Shown here piece after piece: positions 27,101 to 39,905 of a stretch of DNA of 64,000 nucleotides (the first letter of the stretch is position 1; the number at the start of each line of letters is the position of its first letter). The translations under genes and the position numbers were made by a program. Under the pieces are notes generated by a model. The model was not told the DNA's origin. It did no database searches and was given only the letters and a program-made list of their open reading frames with translations. The stretch is from Sclerurus mexicanus. Taxonomy: Eukaryota > Chordata > Aves > Passeriformes > Furnariidae. The stretch covers positions 418,705 to 482,704 of the forward strand of contig VWZF01002528.1 of the NCBI GenBank assembly GCA_013396755.1, in the 5' to 3' direction.

Positions 27101-28146
27101 CTCCATATTAAGAGCAATTCACAAGCATTTGAAGAAGGCTTAAATAGGAAACCTGAAATAAGTTAGGGAGGGAAGTCTGCTCTTCCTTCTCAGCTGTGAG
27201 GGTGGGACTATGGAAAGCCAGTGGAGCATTACCAGCAAAGTGCTTCAGCTTGCAGCAGAGCCACGGAGCAGAGACCAAAGGGACAGCAGGACACAGTCCT
27301 TGCAGCCCCCAGCCATGCCAACAGCCAGCACCAGGACTCATTCTGGGTGTCCTTGGGAAGATAAGGAAAGCCCTGGAGTCAAATCCTGATCCAACCACAC
27401 TGAATTCAAGAGCAAATTCCGACAACTGAGCTTATTTCAACCCCTGCTCACACACCATAACCCACATGATACCAAGTGTATTGATGGGACAATGAACTAC
27501 AGTCCTCAGGAAAGAAAACCAAGCTTATATTTAATCAGAGACACATGACATGTTAATGGGTAACTGCAGATTAATTGAAACCATTGCTGCGACTAACTAG
27601 GAGCTTAGAAGGCAATATCATAGAAATGGTTTAGAGCTACTTGTGCTGATTAGGCATCAAAGATCCTAAGCAATATTGAATATATTGAATATTCTGTTCT
27701 TCGGGTGAATTGTTTGATGGACACTTCAGGAAAACGAGCCGAGCTCAGCAGACAGAAAATTGGCATGGAGACCATGCCAATATAGATCTGCCGCTGTTCA
27801 GAATATAAAGGAATAAAACCTCTGTTTGTAATCTGCTGCATGAGAACAAAGCAAGAAATATCTCCAAGTAAGAAAACAGTTAAAAAACACCAAATTTTTT
27901 CATGTTGTTCTATGTCTCTGATGTAGCAAATCTGCATCAAATGACCTATAAAATTTAGTGAGGGGAGATCCCTTCCAAAAGAATTAGCTACACAAGCAGA
28001 TGAAGCCTAATATGAGGAGGAAAGGAAAACAAACAACTTTCAAAGTTGGGTATTTTATTACATACTTAGCTGACTATACATTAAAAGAATCATATGAAAG
28101 AAGAATAATGTTCTCCTTTATACTCATATGTTCCTTATAACTCAGC

Positions 28147-28206
28147 TATGTTAGACAAATCATCTACCATGCCTATTATGTCAGACAAATCATCGTGTGC
28201 CTGTGC
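28147..28206. repeat. 30-bp imperfect tandem duplication
   Basis: TATGTTAGACAAATCAT at 28147 recurs as TATGTCAGACAAATCAT exactly 30 bases later, with one mismatch in 17. The second halves of the units (ATGCCT versus GTGCCT cores) are more diverged. This looks like an old replication-slippage or repair duplication. Confidence 0.8.
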
Positions 28207-29636
28207 CTGCCCAGTGTATGCACATCTGAGTATCTCAGTTTCCTACCTACTCTCTGGTTGCCTTGACCCAGACCTATCGTACCCTAAAGACCTCTGTCAT
28301 CGCTATGGCTGATACAGAGCATCAGTGAAGCAGCAGTTTGGTCCATGTGTGTTCTTAAAAAGGGCATCCTGCACGCCTGTCTTGGTATCGTGTTTGCTGA
28401 ACACTCACATACATGCAGCTTGAGAGGAAAGCTGCAGTCTAACCCCAAAATATAAAACATGAGATCTACCTACACGCCGATTACATCAAAAGTACTGAGA
28501 AACAAGCCCATCTTGAGAATCCCACTTGAAGTCCATAAATTGCTTTATGTTCTCTGAAATGCAATCTTCCAGGACACACCAGATTTGCCATCAAAACGCT
28601 GGATTTTTTAAGCCATCAACTGGATTTATCATCCTCATTGCAAATGTATTTTAGGCAGAGTTGTCAGAAAGAAGCACAGGATCTTGGATACTTCTCTACG
28701 GGCAAACCTCACCTCGCCTATCACAGCAAGTGTTAAAAGGCTGACCTAGTTGAAATGGGCTGAAACAGAGGAGTGAGGGAGATGTTCAGGCCCTTCCTCT
28801 CCATCACTGAGGGAAAAGGGATGAAAGATGAAAAAGAGCAGGAGAGGGATTTGTCTCCCGGCCAAGGCATTTTGGCAGCTCCATAAAGTTGGGATGCCCA
28901 GACACCACATAACTGTTCTTTAATTACTCACTATCTAGTCCAAGCTGCCTTTGCAGCATCTGGGGATCAGCAGCATGTGCAGTTGTTACTAAGTCATTTA
29001 GAAACTCTTCCTAAACTTAAATTTCATTTCTCAGGGGTTTCAAACTGATATTTTTATTCTTTCTTTCACTATGCATTGCAGAAGGATTCTGACTGTCTCC
29101 AAGGGAAATTAATTACCTTTTGTTTAAAAGTGTGTGCTATTGCTACATTTCTCTTCTTGCTTCAAGTGGTTTTTCTCCGCACTTTTAGGAGGTCAGGCAC
29201 TTCCCACCTGAAAACTCATTGAGTTGCTGCAAACAAGAAAAAGTCCTGGGTTTTGACTTTCCAATTAAAGCTGTTCTTTTAATTTGCTATTTAACATTCT
29301 AACAGAGAAATCAAAATACTTTGAGCAGCTCAGCAATAACGCAGTGATGTTTTGAAGGTGTCTAGTGCTACTGGAAGTGCAGAGCATTGCTTACTATAAA
29401 CAACTTCACGGAAGCCAGCAGGACTGGTCATGTGAATCGTGCCTACAGGGAATACAAACCACAGCACTGCCAGAAGGAAAATACAAAAACTGAGCAGGAG
29501 GGTCCAGCCTTCTCTAGCAAAAATTGCACCTCCTGACTACACGGTAAATCCTGAAGACTTCGCAGACTTAGTGAAATTAATTAATCACTACTGAGAAAAC
29601 ACAGCAAGAGGAAAATTAATATTAACTGACTCACCC

Positions 29637-29782
29637 TGGAATCAGAATAGTTTGGGTCGGAAGGGACCATACAGCTTATCTTGTTCCAACCTGCTGCCAC
29701 GGGCAGGAACAGCTCCCACTACAGCAGGTGGCTCAATGCCCCATTCAACCTGACCTCGAACATTTCCAGGGATGAACTGTAC
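29637..29782 (-). mobile_element. CR1 LINE fragment
   Basis: The plus strand reads GAATCAGAATAGTTTGGGTC, then GGAAGGGACCATACAGC, then TTCCAACCTGCTGCCACGGG and ACCTCGAACATTTCCAGGG. This is a CR1 3' end in reverse orientation. About 145 bases are present and it ends within the tail, so it is strongly 5'-truncated. Confidence 0.9.
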
Positions 29783-31177
29783 CTTAGAATCCCATATTAG
29801 TCCATACTAATTGAACTGGTTGCAGAAATGTTATGGAGAGTGTCAGCTTTATACCATTACAGGCAAAGCATGTCTCCTGCATGTTTTTTGTTCCAAAAGC
29901 CCTCTACGGTGATCTAAGATGTTGGATCTACAGCTCATTATTTTCCCCATGTTAAGTCCAAGAAGACAGTGATATTCCTATGTATTCATTTGTTCCCTTG
30001 GGATGCTGATATCTGATCTCTTTGGGCATTCCAATTTGCAGTCCAAAACCACAAAAATAGTTTGGCAGCTAAAATCAATGACTAGGTTTCTGATTTGGCA
30101 AGGTGCTCAAACACATGCTCACCTTCAAGCACACAAGTCCCCCATTATTGCAATAGTTTTTAATTTCTTGAAATTAAGCAACTGCTAACCTGGGATTTAC
30201 ATGCTTATCTGTAATATTGTGAAACATACATTCAGTATATAAGTAGACTTTTTTCATGACTCAAAGCTGGCCTGGAGCTCTGCCTCTTCACTCTGTAAGA
30301 GGTTTTATAATCATCTCCACTAATTCTTGCATTTATACCAGTGTGTAGTGATGCTCACAATGTTAAACCCACAAATATATTGTCCATTTTCCGTGGCACA
30401 ACCACCCTGCAAGATTAACAGATAAGCATTCCTGCAGAAAATTAATCAGACATAGTTCAGGCTAAATCCTGCAGTCCACTAGAGCATCTCCAGTCTTGAT
30501 ACTACCTTGAAGTGGAGGAGGCCACACAGATGTTTCTGTAAGATTCTTAGGGCACTCCCTCATTACTTTCATAAAATAGATATCACAGTATCACATTTAT
30601 AGTGTCGTAACCAAAGCTGGTTTGGTGCCATGGGGATGTAATGGACTTGCACCCAAATGAAAGTCCTGCCCTTCACACCATTTGTTTTTTTCAGTGAGGA
30701 AAAAGAGCCCCTGGTGAGGCAATAATTTCAAAGGTGTTTACAAAAACACAACAACAAACTGTGACAGAGCATTTGTTTTAAGCTAAAAAGACTACTTTTG
30801 AGCAAAAGAGAATGGGTCATGTCAGCATATGCTTTGCATGCACGGTATTCAGGTGATAGAAAAATCTGCCTTGCAAGGAAGCCTAACATCTCCAAAATCC
30901 TTCAGTATTGCATCCATAAGCATTTCTAGGAAATTCTGTAGTCAGTCCAAATTCCAGGCGTTAAAAAGGAAAAGTTTCTAAGAAGTCAAAAGACCGGGGG
31001 GAAATCTCACATTTAATTTACACGCTCCACACTGTTTGGTAAATAGCAGCTATTGTTTAGAGTAGAATGCAGTCACCATTCATTATATTTTGCCTCTACA
31101 TTCTTCATTGGGAATTCAGGAAGTGGTTCAGACTAAAATATTCCCTTATGTTATTTGACCTGTAAAAACTTGGAGAC
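29783..31177. other. Non-coding gap between repeats
   Basis: No frame longer than 61 codons starts here. A short match to the end of the palindromic MITE family (GGCTAAATCCTGCAGTCC) occurs near 30460, but no second arm follows. Confidence 0.6.
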
Positions 31178-31251
31178 GGGCCAGATTCTGCAGTTCTTAA
31201 ACAGACAACACTCCCATTGACTGTGGGTTTGGACCTTGGAGTTGACTGGCC
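31178..31251. mobile_element. Palindromic MITE-like fossil
   Basis: GGGCCAGATTCTGCAGTTCT opens the element and ACTCCCATTGACTGTGGG forms the centre, followed by a decayed second arm ending near ACTGGCC. The order matches a common amniote palindromic repeat (CCAGATTCTGCAGTCCTTA, ACTCCCATTGACTTCAATGGG, and the inverted complement). The left arm is well kept; the right arm is poor. Confidence 0.55.
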
Positions 31252-31748
31252 TATACCCTGCTCAGCTCAGCGCAGAGTCAGTCACTTGGGGCACGGGGAG
31301 GTGGCCACAAGAAAGTGAAAAGGAGACCATTTGGTTTGGTTGGAGCTGTTACTCATCTGCCTAGAAGACAGTGGGCATTCCCTGAGCACAGCTTGTACAA
31401 CACCAGAAATAAATGTTGCTGCACCTCGTGGAATTATTTTTTCAATTATTGTTCCTTCCTGCTGCTTCTTCTGATATGAAGGCATTTCTGAGCTGAAGGG
31501 AACCAGTATTTTTTCAACGGATTCCTTGAAAGAACAGACTCAGAACAAGATACTCAGGGTTAGGTTCACTCTTGTTATCTGAGGTAGAAGTCAGTATCCA
31601 AACACCCTGTGAGTCTGGCTTTCAGGGGCTTGTATTTTTAAACCCTACCTTGATTTTCAAATGCATTAAACTCTCAGACTTAAGGAGATAGTTCTGCTTG
31701 TGAATTCACTTTGCCCTTAAGCTTCTATTTTAAATTCTTGTTAAATTT

Positions 31749-32125
31749 AGAATCTTAGAATAGTTTGAGCTGGAAGAGACCTTAAGCCCATGGGTGTGGG
31801 CAGGGACACCTCCCACTAGACCAGGTTGCTCAGAGCTCCATCCAACCTGGCTTTGAACACTGAACATCCCCTTCCAGGGATGGGACAGCCACAAATCCTC
31901 TGGGCAACCTGTTCCAGGGCCTCAGCACCCTCACACAGAAGAATCTGATCTACACCTACTCTCAGTTTAAAGCCTTTGGCCCATCACTACTGTTCCCAAT
32001 GAACAGTCCCTCTCCAGCTTCCTGGTGGGACCCCTTCAGATACTGGAAGGCTGTTATGAGGTTCTCCACACGATCTCTTCTCCAAAAGAAGGGAACTTAG
32101 CCTAAATCTTTTCACAAGGCTTGAG
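31749..32125 (-). mobile_element. CR1 LINE, 5'-truncated 3' end
   Basis: The plus strand begins AGAATCTTAGAATAGTTTGA (terminal CR1 repeat motif in reverse) and passes through CCCACTAGACCAGGTTGCTC, CTGGGCAACCTGTTCCAGGG and TACTGGAAGGCTGTTATGAG before fading near TTCACAAGGCTTGAG. These are consecutive blocks of the CR1 tail in reverse orientation. It is about 375 bases long and more decayed than the 18.7-kb copy. Confidence 0.93.
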
Positions 32126-33584
32126 AAAGGTGAGAAGCACCAACATCAGCACTGCTTTGGAATCATATTCCAGCTGTCATCACCTCACAGCTTATCCTGC
32201 CTAGAAAACACTGTTGAACACAAAGAAACCTCACTTTGCATATGTGCAAGAGGGAATGCAAGTCACTTGTGATTATGGATTTCACTGTAAGGGAAGGGAC
32301 TGGTGTTCCTAGAACACTTGCCTTTGAAAAACATCCTTTTGCAGGTATGAACAAACAACTGAGTTTTGTTCACATCTGCGCCTGATATTTTTAGGCTGAT
32401 TGACTTCACGTTTAGCATTTATCTCGTAGAATTTAATCTATCAGATAGGAAATGCTTAGTTTGGCAGGGGCAGTGGCATTACTCAGTGTTAGCTCACTGG
32501 GTACATTTCCACAGGCTTTAAGACATTCTTCTCTTTTAGACTTCATATTTTTTTGATAGCAAGTTAATGCATAAAGGTTGTTTCAACATCACGCTACACA
32601 ATGGAGCCAGGTGAGTCTTTGTGTAGCCTTTTCCCTTGGCAACTGCTCTCACTGGTGTCAAGAACACTCTTTGTCTCAGTTCCAGGCGGAGATTTGCCTT
32701 ATAGCACCCTGTGACTCAGGGCACATTCCCTTCTGGGAATGGAAAGCAAAATGGAGCTCCCTTCCCTGGTATCAGCAGCAAGTTTAGCAAGAGGCACATT
32801 TTATTTCCCCCGAATACCCTTTTTTTTATATATATATTAAGATTTGAGTGATCTTGTGGAATTCTGTAAATATTTTATTACATATTTTATAGGTGGAGTA
32901 TTTTATATCTCACAATCTCTTTGGAAGTGCAGCCATTGAGTTCAGTTTGTCCTGCCCCTGTAACTGCTTCCATCTGTCCAAGCCTGTGTGCAGCTCACTA
33001 ATTGTGGACCCCTTAGGTAGGACTTGCTGTTTCTGGAGGTTTATAGTTCATCATTAGCTTCAGGAAAAATAAACTTCTTGGACATTACCAATAAGGGTCT
33101 CCAAAAACGAAGAGAAAAATTCCTCCTGCTTTAATTGCTTTTAGCCTTTTTAAAACACATTCCTTCAGCAATGTGGTAAGAATGCTTACAGATAGGACTG
33201 GTACAAAGAAGTGTATATCCAAAGAACTCACAGGAAAATTGGATTAAACTAGCACTACTGCAAAAAATTCTAGGAAAGATTTTTTTTAGCAAAATAACAT
33301 TGAAAAATTTGTCTGAAAACACTCCTTGCCTGCAAGTTTCATTCATATGTATCTGGATGAACTTCTCAAGGTCATCCATTCAAAGAATAAGCAGCATAAA
33401 AGTAAAAAGAAATTATACTGTCTCCTTAGAGCACACAGGAGTCGTAATGATGGACCAAGAGATCACTGCTCAATGCCTGGTTCCCTCTTAGGAAAATTAA
33501 CTGATTTCCATTATGAAACAAGGCTGCAAAACTCACAACATTATTTATGCCTCTTTTCAAGAGGCTGAAACACTCACCACCCTC
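32126..33584. other. Non-coding gap between CR1 copies
   Basis: No recognisable gene; the longest frame is 82 codons (33131-33379, minus). A T-run followed by TA repeats lies near 32819-32840. No repeat family was recognised. Confidence 0.6.
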
Positions 33585-33750
33585 AGTTAGAGTCTGCCCC
33601 ACCCCTGGAAGTGCTCAAGGCCAGGCTGGACAGAGCTCTGAGTAACCCAGTCTAGTAGAAGGTGTCCCTGTCCATGGCAGTGGGGTTGAAACTAAATGAG
33701 GTTTAAGATCCTTCCTAACCCAAGCCACTTGTGATTCTATAATTCTTAGC
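33585..33750 (+). mobile_element. CR1 LINE, short 3' end
   Basis: CCCTGGAAGTGCTCAAGGCC, then CAGTCTAGTAGAAGGTGTCC, TGGCAGTGGGGTTGAAAC, and the terminal GTGATTCTATAATTCTT form the last ~165 bases of a CR1 in sense orientation, complete to the 3' terminus. Its antisense supplies the C-terminal part of the long minus-strand frame at 33715-34170, which is one reason not to treat that frame as a gene. Confidence 0.92.
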
Positions 33751-36700
33751 ATGAATACAAAAAGATAAAATGTAAAAGGAGCAGACGTGGTGCAGATGAG
33801 CACCCCACAAGTGCCTTTTACCTGGGAATGACACAAAGGGACACATGGTACAAAAAGCCACCAGAACAGAGCTCATGGCACAAGCTGGAGAATAACAGAC
33901 CTCAAAAGGGAAGAAAACCACAACAAAATACCAGCAAAGGATGAACTTGAAAATGGAAGAAGTGACAAATGTCTCCATTTTTTCCACAGGGTGACAGATA
34001 AGCAGAGTTCCAGCACGAGAGTAGCTGACCTCAAGCAGTGAAGCAAAGAGCAGGTCTCTTTTTCCACATGCAATGTGGGTTAAACTAATCCAGAGAGTGA
34101 TTTGAAGAGTACTGCTGAGCCTAAGATCTCCTGGAGGAAGACTGGATTTGAGAAAAAGCTCTGCACACAAGATACAGTTTATTTACCTCGGTTGGCTTTT
34201 GCTCTCTCACCAGATTGATGCTTTACATCACAGCTGCATGGAAACCTCAGCTGTGCAAGGATATATGAATTCTACCCTTATCAAGTAATTCAATACTCAC
34301 AGAAGGAACTGATTGCAAAATTCACCTTGATTCACCCTCAGTCCTTAATTATCCCTCTACACATGATGAAATCAAAGGTATTTAACTGCCATAAAGACAC
34401 GCATTGGTGTGAATAAGAGTTAATCTGGTTTTGACATGTAGGTAGAATATTCTATATAAAGTGTGCACTCACATACACAGAGCTCAAAACGACAGGGAAA
34501 AACCTTTCTGGTTCTAAAATATCCCTGCCACTCCTCTGTTCTGCAATTTTACCTGGGACTTTCAATTGCAACTGTATATTGCTTATTTCTAAGAACCAGA
34601 GAAAGGCTCAGCACAATTTCAACTACACGTTTGATGCCCAACACTGAGAGCTAAATTCAAATTTTCCATCTGTGCTGAGAAACTTTTCTCACATGAAATG
34701 TAACTCCAGCCGCATTAGAGACCTGGGGACAGAATAAAAGGGCAGTGACAGGCACAGTTGAGTATGTAACTGTAATTTCACTGCTTCACATGAATTACAA
34801 TCATATTTGCAAATTAATTCATTTTCAATGGAAAAGGATCTGTTCTCATGAGAGGAAAATTCTGCTTCTATGAGATAATTACAGTTTTGGCCTCTCTCTT
34901 CTACGGAATTCCCTTTAAAAGCTGCTGATTATACCAAGAAGAATAGCAGCTGGCAAGTATCTTCTTCGATTAACAAGTCAAGCAAAATTTACATAAAAAC
35001 TGAGCACAGAAGATCACAATTTCCAGAGGATGGATGGAGCCCTGCCTGCTGTGTCTGAAGTGAGACTGATTTTAGCACAAGTCCTTGCTCTGATGTGCCT
35101 CTATAATATATAGGGCCAAAATTCCCCAAGTGATTTAATGGACATTACTGCTTGATGCTGTGTGCAAACAAAGTAATTAGAGATTCATTTGCATATTTTA
35201 ATTGCCTTAATGTTTTGGTGTGGGGTTGTTTTTTACAGATATGCGGGTTTATGTTTCCTATGCTTGGCTGAAATTTATCAGTGATGTTTGCAAGAAAATA
35301 GAGAAGCAAAATGCAAACCCAAGATGACAGTAAACATGGGGGTTTAATATTTTATATGTGAACTTTCAGCACAAAGCAGCCAACTTACAAGGTGTATGAA
35401 AGGGTTTTCATTACAACTCTCTGAATCTCCAGTTTACACGGAGGGGAGACACTTGTGACACCACCTACACTCAAATCCAAAGAACAGAAAAGAAAAAAGA
35501 AAAGCCACAGCCTTTGGTTTTCATCTGTGAGTGAAGTGAGTGGTCAGTTCCAGCTCCATCTCTGGGTAAGGCAGATAAACCACCTAGTTTTGTTCTGTTT
35601 CCCTGATCAGCTCATCCCACCAGAGAGCTGTGTGTGCCTATTTCCCCTACAGCAGTGTTTCCACCTATAGAAAAGTGAAAAATGCCATCCTGGGGGCTCC
35701 TATAGGCAGACCATACATGCCAGCAATGGATTTGATTCAAATCACTGGAGCTTTGCTTTAGGATCAGGCCTTCAAGGTGCCTCAAAATGTCCAGTTTGAA
35801 TCTGAAACGTCATCTTGAACACATTTATATCCTGTTTTCCTTTTTACTGCACATCATAGGTTTCTGTGATTCTTGCTATGTTGTGTCCTTGGGTCTATTA
35901 CAGACCCTGGCAACTCGACCAACTCTGTCTTCCCTCTGTGCTTACAATTGGGACTCAACTTACCAGGGCCTGTGGGACACAAAGAGTCCCTTGAAAGGTT
36001 TTGTGTGAGGCCTCTTGTCACTGAATCACCAGCTCAAGGCTTGATCTTATCCCTCTGAATTGTAAGGACAGCAGGATCGGCCCCCAAATGAGATAGTGTC
36101 TCTGATAGTGTCAGACCGAACTGCTAAAATCCCCAGTACTAAAATGCAGCCTTTCTGTTTCTTTGTACACAGTCCTCAGGACTTCTCAATAGCAGCAGGC
36201 AAGACAATTCCAATAATGCCAGAGGGATCTTTACTTGCCTCAAGTAGAAGAGAATCCATGGGAATTCTCAGAAGCTTTTTATCTCTTGCTCCCTGCAATT
36301 ATTTTCTATGCTAAAAACATAATTGAGGAGGGGAAAAAAGCAGATGACATCAGCTACCAAGTAGAAAAATATCAAGAAGAAATGACACGCAGTGGAACAG
36401 AAAGATACTTCACTGCAGCAGGCAGTGGGCTGGGATCAGAGAACGGCTCTCACTTCCAAGGTTGGACAAAGATTTCCCATACAACCTTAAGGAAATCATA
36501 TCTCTCATGTAGCTTTTCACTACTTCGTAAGAAAGTCTTTAGGATAAAACTGAAGGCTCACTCAGAGGGGTTCACAGAGGCCAGTAAGGAAGGCTTTATA
36601 AACACCCACATAGGTACAAAATAAAAAAATACGTGAGAGAAAGATGGGAGAAAACTAATGAACAGGGAGGAATAATTACTCCTCTAGAAATAACAAAATA

Positions 36701-39700
36701 CAGAGTGCTTTGCCTGGAGATGTAAGGGCCCCCTGCACTGTACTCCAAAAGCCACTGCTGAAGGAGCTACTGAGTTGTCACAAGAAAACTCACTTCTCCT
36801 TTATTCTGAAGGGACACATTAAAAACAAACAACCTCCTCTTAAGTGCAGTAGGAAAATCAGGTCAAGTGGGACCATGTGCGCCCACAGTGGGGATTTCCC
36901 TGCTCTCAGTTAAAGCCACCTGACATCTTCAATTTGAGCAGAAAGCCAAAAAAGTAAATTATTTTCTTCCTTCCTTCCTCCAAAAGCCAGATAAAACAAA
37001 CTGCTTCCCATCACAGGCAGCTGACTGGAAAACCTGAAGTGGCAAAGTGCAGCCAAGGTGTTCACTGCCAAGGCCCTGCCGGCGGCTCTGGGGACTCCCC
37101 ACCAGACCTCCCGGGACCTCCTCCATGTGCGCTGGGAATTCACCAGGTCTCATTTCAAGGAAACTTCTGCTGTCCTCTGGCTGACTGGGGTTGAGTCCTG
37201 CCTTTGGATTAGCCAGGGCAATCCCCTGATGCGCGAGACACCGCACCGGGATGTTCTGTTGGCAATGCTGGAAAATTGGCTTTGGTAAATGACCAGCCCT
37301 AAAGACTCATGGAAATCCTGGTTTGTGACCCAGAATTTTCTACTCTCACTTTATAGATGTTCTTCCTTTGTTTCTTGCGTGAGGTTATAAGAAAGCTGGG
37401 CCCCCAAGAGCGCATTTTACATGACTTCCTATAAAAGATTTTTGATTTAATAAACCATCTTGGCTCTATACATTAACATTCCTCTACCTATGGTAAACAA
37501 GACTGTGACGATTAACCAAAGCCACAGAGAGCCTAATAAACCGTAATAGAAAGGATTTAGAATTTCTCATTTCAACAACTCAGAAAAGCCAATGATACCT
37601 TTTCTAGTGGGCACCCAAGGAGAGACTTTAAAAGGGCCACAAAATGCCCTTTAATTGGATATTAAGTTGGATTATTCAAAAACTCCCAACACAAAACAAG
37701 GAGCAAACAGAGTGCAGCACCCGGTAGCTCTGATGGGGATCTCACTGGAAAGGCTACCAAAATATTCACATGTAACTTACAGAAAGTCTGGGTATTGATT
37801 GCTACCAGTACCTTGTTGCTGAGCCTGTAGCCCACAAGAGACACAGAGCACTGGCTGTCCCAGGCATGAGCTGGAAGAGAAGACTTCCAACAGTGCTTCA
37901 CAAAAGGCACTAAGGAAAATGACCACAGGACCAGGCACCCACGGACTATTTAGTTAAGCTTCATATTTGTTTTCTAGACAACTGCTCTGCAAGGTCAAGA
38001 TTTTGTTCTTTGAATTCTATGCATTGTTAGGAAGTCATAATTTTAAAATTCCAAAGATAAAAGGTGGGATTTTGTTGAGGAGGAGGGGAAGGTGGATAAA
38101 AATACCACAGGTCCAAAATTCCCAGGCATAAATCGTGTAATTTAAATCTCCTAAATCTGCGAGTGAACCCACACTTTATGTTTACAGCTGTTGTTCAGAG
38201 TGGAGAAATCTTTTGGCCCGTGATAGAACAGCTTCTTATTTCTTTAGTCTTGCCTAAAATTTATTATTCATGGACCATGGTTCTTTCCCTCAAGAGGACT
38301 TGGCTAGAAAGCTCTGCATTTCATGCATCAATCTCACCCAGATTAGCCAAGCAAACACTGGGCATTAAAACAATGTCAAACTGCTAACAGAGGAGGATGA
38401 AAGAGAAACTCTCCAAATGAATAAATGAATGTGACAGTTAAGCTGCTCGGGGCAATGTGATAGTCCTTCATTCTCCTCGCTTAAAAAAATTAGAAGAAAA
38501 TTTTATCTGATTCATGAAGAAAACCTGGAGGGAAACTACAACACATCCTATGACTTGGTGTTTTCTTCCCCACCTTTTTTGGTCTGTGATGAACAGCTGC
38601 TCATTGTCTAAAATAGCAACTCCCTTTTCAGTGTTTTTCACGTCAAAAGGAAGGCATCTTATCCGTCCAATTTCTAACCCCAGAGAGGTGTAAACACTCA
38701 TTTCCTTGAGTCAGCCCTCACACATCTCAGCTCTTTGAACCCTGGCATCTAAAGGCCAGAACAACATCTTGACATGATTTTCTTTCCCACCTCTTTTATC
38801 AGGTACCATTCAGCCTGTAACTCACCTTCCCCTTGCAGATCACCAACCTCCACTTGCCACATTCTCTCAAGCCACTGAGCCAGAGCTGCTGATGCAAAGG
38901 GTGGAGATGGCATTTATTTTGTGATACCTTATCACTGGGCTGACACCCATGGCTCAAAAAACCTTCCTTAATGGCAAGATAACTTGGCAACTTTCCCACG
39001 GTACCAGCATTTCACATGAGCTCTTAGTCCGGTGCGGCACAAATACCTCCCAAACCATTTTATTTTAGCGGCATAGTGGAGTTCTTCCAGGACATTTCGC
39101 CATTTCCATCCCTGAAGCTGCAGCACAGGGTGCTGCTCCAGCTCTCCCACCTCAGCTGGAGGAAAAGTGCTATTCAAAATACAACATAATCTTTTACTTG
39201 TGGCTTTATGTATTTCCAACTGAGATTTTTTGAAACCTGTCAAATTTTAAATCCCAATGGCCCTCTTGGTTTCAAGCCAAGACCTTTTCCTGATAAAGCA
39301 GAGCAAGGAAACTTCTGTAAAAGTGGAAGTGACTAAAAAGAATTTAGCAGCAGGTCTCGGCAATAACAAGAGGGTTGATGGGCAGTAACTGCACCAGCAG
39401 CCTGAATTTTCACATTTTCACCTCTGAAAAAGGTTTGGTTTTTTGTTTTTTTTAGGAGGTTTCTTGAAAAAAAATTAAGTGGAAGAGTGTAGGTCAGATC
39501 TTTTGTTCACTTTTAATTTAAACCCAAGAACCACTCTGTTGAAATAAGCAGACATTCTCTGTTTACACCAGTGCTACTCAAAAGAGAAGAAAATACTCAA
39601 ATATCCCTGGGAACTGAATACACAGACACGTCCTTAATACTCAAACTGTCGCAAAGCACATGCTAAAGTGTTCATTAATCTAATTACGGGCCAAACCCTG

Positions 39701-39837
39701 GAAAAAGCTTTACTTCCCCAGATGGATTCTCCCAGTGACTGTGTGGGTATCGCTCACAGCAGCTCGCACTCTTACAAGCCAGATTCCAGCCCTCTTTCCC
39801 ACACTGCTCCTGCTAACACATGGGCAATCTCACACAG
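33751..39837. other. Unique non-coding sequence
   Basis: The longest ATG-started frame in the window (151 codons, 33715-34170, minus) begins here and runs into the CR1. It has hydrophobic stretches but no recognisable domain. A 129-codon plus frame (36235-36624) is likewise unrecognised. A small GC/CpG-enriched patch sits at about 37078-37251. Confidence 0.6.
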
Positions 39838-39905
39838 GAACCCTCGGAGGGCCTGGTGCTGCTTGACCTCCATAGACCTGCCTCCACGGTGGTTCACTTG
39901 GAAAG
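39838..39905 (+). other. Exon-like stretch with strong donor (speculative)
   Basis: The stretch follows CTCACACAG and ends GGAAAG directly before GTAAGA, a near-optimal 5' splice site. In frame from the first base, the 68 bases read without a stop and begin EPSEGLVLLDL; another plus-strand frame is also open. The acceptor is weak because its pyrimidine tract is interrupted by ACATGGGCAA. No family is recognised and there is no neighbouring exon to join. Chance occurrence in a region of this size is quite possible. Confidence 0.15.

Larger units (their letters stand above)
21658..29636. other. Unique non-coding sequence
   Basis: No frame exceeds 110 codons (25394-25726, plus) and none is recognisable. 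A strong donor-like AAG/GTAAGA at about 26073 has no open frame upstream of it, so I do not call an exon. Minor features are a hairpin at 24153-24170 and a 30-bp duplication at 28147-28206. Confidence 0.65.

Noticed and set aside
30455..30490. GGCTAAATCCTGCAGTCC resembling one end of the palindromic MITE family.
   Set aside because: No second arm or centre follows, and the match is too short to call.
30680..30720. Acceptor-like GTTTTTTTCAG followed 19 bases later by GTGAGG.
   Set aside because: The implied exon is too short and has no supporting context.
33715..34170. 151-codon minus-strand frame, the longest in the window, with hydrophobic stretches.
   Set aside because: It runs into the antisense of a CR1 tail, has no recognisable domain, and its length is near the chance expectation.
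35100..35150. AGGGCCAAAATTCCCCAAGT resembling the start of an amniote MITE.
   Set aside because: Only one short block matches and no inverted partner is visible.
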